NCBI GenBank assembly: GCA_030044105.1
Contig: JASHWL010000061.1
Coordinates: forward strand, 1 to 8,243
Length of the DNA: 8,243 nucleotides
Reading direction: 5' to 3'
From: Thermoplasmata archaeon
GTDB lineage: Archaea; Thermoplasmatota; Thermoplasmata; Lutacidiplasmatales; UBA184
Under the pieces are notes generated by a model. It was given only the letters and a program-made list of their open reading frames with translations, was not told where the DNA came from and made no database searches. Position 1 is the stretch's first letter. Every line of letters starts with the position of its first letter. A program made the position numbers and the translations under genes. Below, piece by piece: positions 6,234-8,243 of the stretch.

Positions 6234-7001
6234 CTAGCCGGGACAGGGCAGGTAGGAGAACGCGGCTCCGCCCCCGGGGCCGCCATCGCCGGAGAGGTCG
6301 TCGACGTCGAAGTCGCCCCCCGCCGAGAACGAGTACGTGTAGTTCTGGAGCTCGTCGACCGTGATCGACGCCGTGTGATCGGAGCCTTGGTACGTGAACG
6401 GCAACTGGAAGCGGAGGTAGGTGGAGTGGACGGCGATCCCGAGGCTCACCCCGGCGCACGTGGCGTAGCCCGCGCTGAAACGCGAGTACGAGTCATTGAA
6501 GTACAGAGGAGCGAACGGCCCCGTGGGAAAGGGGTCGCCGGAGCCGAGGGGCCCGTCGCCACCCGAGTACGCGGGCGCCTGCGAGTCGTTCGTGTAGTTT
6601 TCGGGGCTGGACGTCTCGAGCGTCGCCTTGGACGCGTCCTCCGAGTAGACGAAGACCCCCGCGCAGGAACCGGAGGGATCGCCCACCCGCTGCGTCGTCC
6701 AGACGGTCCAGTTCGCCGCGGCGAAGAGATAGCCGACCGACCCGTTCCTCGCGCCGAGGCTCCAGGTCGTCACCGACCTCTCGTAGGACGAGTTCGCATA
6801 GGTCGTCAAAGTGCCGTTCGCATAGCCACCGTAGGGGCTATTGACGATCAACAGCGGAGTGAGCGTCGGGAGCGTCGTCACCGCCTGGGACCGCACGCAC
6901 TCCGTGGGGTTGCCGACCGCGGCCCAGACCGTGACCACACCCGCCCCCAGCGCGGCTCCGATCACCAAGGAGGCTACCGATAGGGCGAGCGCTCGCGACA
7001 C
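6234..7001 (-). CDS. Secreted or membrane-anchored glycoprotein-like orphan
   Basis: A 255-residue protein I do not recognise. Residues about 6-28 are a hydrophobic signal or anchor segment (LALSVASLVIGAALGAGVV) after a short basic start; no lipobox is seen. The rest is rich in Ser, Thr, Tyr, Gly and Asn. It has eight N-x-S/T sequons, at N62, N70, N86, N97, N135, N138, N169 and N220, as expected of an N-glycosylated archaeal surface protein. Four cysteines (C35, C113, C182, C253) could form two disulfides. The C-terminus is acidic then Gly-rich. GTG 7001 is the start and sits just before the signal segment. The gene is read in the same direction as abiEi but 103 bases separate them and abiEi has its own promoter. 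Function unknown. Confidence 0.75.
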   Translation of the reverse strand: MSRALALSVASLVIGAALGAGVVTVWAAVGNPTECVRSQAVTTLPTLTPLLIVNSPYGGYANGTLTTYANSSYERSVTTWSLGARNGSVGYLFAAANWTVWTTQRVGDPSGSCAGVFVYSEDASKATLETSSPENYTNDSQAPAYSGGDGPLGSGDPFPTGPFAPLYFNDSYSRFSAGYATCAGVSLGIAVHSTYLRFQLPFTYQGSDHTASITVDELQNYTYSFSAGGDFDVDDLSGDGGPGGGAAFSYLPCPG

Positions 7002-7196
7002 CGACGCCGACGACGCGCCCGGGGAGGGCTTTGAAGCTCTTAAGGCGAGAGACGGGTCCCGGACCCCCTCGGCACGGGGCCGGGCTGATCTCTCCTGCCG
7101 AGCGAACCGAGCACCGGGGGATGGTAGCTACGCGACCGATCCACGTCCCGCCATCCGCGGGGCGGTGACGCTCGCCGCCGGCCGTTGGGGCGGCAC
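7002..7196. other. Intergenic region before the secreted-protein gene
   Basis: About 195 bases between two minus-strand genes. The only AT-enriched stretch is the minus-strand CCTTAAGAGCTTCAAAG around 7028-7044, which may hold the promoter of the secreted-protein gene. I see no RNA gene or repeat. Confidence 0.35.
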
Positions 7197-7823
7197 CTAC
7201 CACCACGACCACTCGCGCACCCGAGGGGTCACGCCCAGCAGCACGCGGAGCACGGAAGGGACGGACTCCCCTTGCCGGCGGCGGGAGACGAGCACGCTCG
7301 CCCGGGTCAGGCCCTCGGCCAGCACGTACGGACCCTCGGGCCGCTCCCCGATCAGAACAAGACATCCCCTCGAGCGGCCCGTTTCGAACCCCCGACGCAG
7401 CGCTCGATAGACCCCGAGGTTCGGCAGTCCCGGGGTTTCGCGACCGGCGTCCATCGCGGCCGCGTACTCCGCGAGGAGGCGGGTCGGGGCCACCGGTACC
7501 AGACTGATCGTGAGGTTCGGAATTCGAATCTCGGCCAGCTCGGCCACCTGGAGATCGCCGTACTTCCAGACCGTGCTCCCGTCCAAGAGCGGCTCGAGGT
7601 AGTCGCCGCGCAGGCGTCGGAACGCCTTCCGGAGGTCCCCCCACTCCGACTCCCGCAGCGCCGCGCGATCGCCGCGCTCGAGGATCGAGACGAGCCGGGG
7701 CTCGAGTCCGTGCACGGCGTGGCGCTCCGATCGGGGTCCCTCGCGGGGCACGTCCACCTCGGCGCGGAGCCACTCCCAGTAGAGGTCGCGTTCCGTCGCG
7801 GCCTGGAACTTTGAGAGCGCCAT
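7197..7823 (-). CDS. ParB/sulfiredoxin-fold-like orphan protein
   Basis: A 208-residue protein without a firm family assignment. Residues 1-70 are mostly helical and highly charged (FQAATERDLYWEWLRAE; then WGDLRKAFRRLRGDYL). The middle has WKYGDLQVAELAEIRI (86-101) and a strand-like NLTISLVPVA. The C-terminal third reads CLVLIGERPEGPYVLAEGLTR (154-174) and ends in VLLGVTPRVREWSWW. The EG-x2-R element (E170, G171, R174) in a hydrophobic context resembles the EGHHR-type signature of ParB/Srx-fold proteins. The nucleotide or nuclease role of that fold is inference. ATG 7823 is chosen; the frame stays open to 8213 but that extension is Arg/Pro-rich and runs opposite the aminopeptidase N-terminus. 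No parA or other partner is nearby. Confidence 0.7.
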   Translation of the reverse strand: MALSKFQAATERDLYWEWLRAEVDVPREGPRSERHAVHGLEPRLVSILERGDRAALRESEWGDLRKAFRRLRGDYLEPLLDGSTVWKYGDLQVAELAEIRIPNLTISLVPVAPTRLLAEYAAAMDAGRETPGLPNLGVYRALRRGFETGRSRGCLVLIGERPEGPYVLAEGLTRASVLVSRRRQGESVPSVLRVLLGVTPRVREWSWW

Positions 7824-8081
7824 GGCCGGAACCACGAGGGCATTCGGCGGGCCCCCATCAGCTCGCGGACGCGGGCGGCCACAGCCGGGAGCGCGCCGGG
7901 GGCCGGTTCGGCAAGCCGCCGACTCCCGCCCGCGGAGCGGCGTGTCCGCCGCGCCGCCGCGGTTCCGGTGTCGCCCCGCTCCCGAGAGCCGTTCGAGGGT
8001 TACGGGCCCCGGGCGGTCGACGGAGGGTCGGACGCGAGCGTCGATGGAGCCGTTATCCTCCGCCCGCTCTCCCGCGAGGCG
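7824..8081. other. Divergent intergenic region before the aminopeptidase
   Basis: About 258 very GC-rich bases between the ParB-like gene (minus) and the aminopeptidase gene (plus). Apart from the TTATC element near 8055, I see no promoter-like AT stretch, RNA gene or repeat. Frames are open on both strands, but the translations are Arg/Pro-rich and look like GC-driven noise. Confidence 0.4.
8051..8058 (+). promoter_or_regulatory. Putative TATA-like element of the M1 aminopeptidase gene
   Basis: CGTTATCC contains the TTATC core centred about 27 bases before ATG 8082, the leaderless spacing. It matches the core before the cyclase GTG. It is a single short element, so support is limited. Confidence 0.35.
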
Positions 8082-8243
8082 ATGCGGGTCGTCGGCTTCG
8101 ACTGGCACCTGGACGTCCGGTCTCGCGAGAAGACGTTCTCCGGCTCCGTGAGGATCGAAGTCGACGACGCACCGGATCCGCTCCCTCTCGACGTCGAGCG
8201 CCTCGCGATCCACCGCGCGACCGTGGATGGGCGACCCGTCACG
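8082..8243 (+). CDS. M1-family aminopeptidase, N-terminal fragment
   Basis: The first 54 residues of a larger protein that runs off the window. VGFDWHLDVRSREKTFSGSV followed by RIEVDDAPDPLPLDVERLAI and VDGRPV matches the N-terminal beta-sandwich of M1 metallo-aminopeptidases (tricorn-interacting-factor/aminopeptidase N group). In that group a Y-x-L-x-L-x-(8)-F-x-G-like strand pair opens the protein. The catalytic GAMEN and HExxH motifs would lie further on and cannot be checked here. These enzymes remove N-terminal amino acids from peptides in the cytosol, downstream of proteasome or tricorn. ATG 8082 is the only in-frame ATG, GTG or TTG for at least 80 bases upstream and has a TTATC element at leaderless spacing. 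Confidence 0.75.
   Translation, partial: MRVVGFDWHLDVRSREKTFSGSVRIEVDDAPDPLPLDVERLAIHRATVDGRPVT

Noticed and set aside
7824..8213. N-terminal extension of the ParB-like frame up to 8213 (minus)
   Set aside because: The added residues are Arg/Pro-rich without domain character and run opposite the recognisable start of the M1 aminopeptidase.
1..8243. CRISPR array, tRNA, rRNA or insertion sequence
   Set aside because: No regularly spaced direct repeats, no tRNA-like cloverleaf noticed, no transposase and no terminal inverted repeats were seen by eye; a dedicated tRNA scan was not possible.

Overview
The window looks like chromosomal DNA from a high-GC archaeon. Thermoplasmatota or another euryarchaeal lineage is my best guess, but this is inference from gene content and signal architecture, with no marker gene to settle it. 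The pointers are small zinc-ribbon proteins, an AbrB/PIN pair, an M1 aminopeptidase, a secreted orphan with many N-glycosylation sequons, and promoter geometry typical of archaea. Several first-in-operon genes have an AT-rich TATA-like element about 25-27 bases before the start codon (leaderless), while internal operon genes show purine-rich Shine-Dalgarno-like tracts.

Layout. 1-900 (+): the possible end of a zinc-ribbon protein, an SRPBCC/START-like protein, and a second small zinc-ribbon protein. 909-1519 (-): a VapBC-type toxin-antitoxin pair (AbrB/MazE-fold antitoxin, PIN toxin) with a perfect 11-bp-arm palindrome overlapping its promoter. 1617-3569 (-): a soluble class III adenylyl cyclase fused to a FlgO/TolB-like domain and TPR repeats. 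3570-3888: a divergent promoter region. 3889-4266 (+): a two-cluster ferredoxin. 4425-6130 (-): an abiEi-abiEii type IV toxin-antitoxin operon with a 4-base GTGA overlap and an operator of repeated GGTAAC half-sites. 6234-7001 (-): a secreted or membrane-anchored glycoprotein-like orphan. 7197-7823 (-): a ParB/sulfiredoxin-fold-like orphan. 8082-end (+): the N-terminus of an M1 aminopeptidase.

How it works together. Two self-regulated toxin-antitoxin modules lie on either side of the cyclase and ferredoxin genes. Each appears to repress itself through a palindrome that covers its own TATA box. The cyclase has every residue needed to make cAMP from ATP, and its TPR tail suggests a protein partner, but no cAMP receptor is visible here. 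I see no clearly new multi-gene system. The strongest signals are the two operators, the leaderless/SD split, the archaeal-looking cyclase fusion and the unclassified ParB-like protein.
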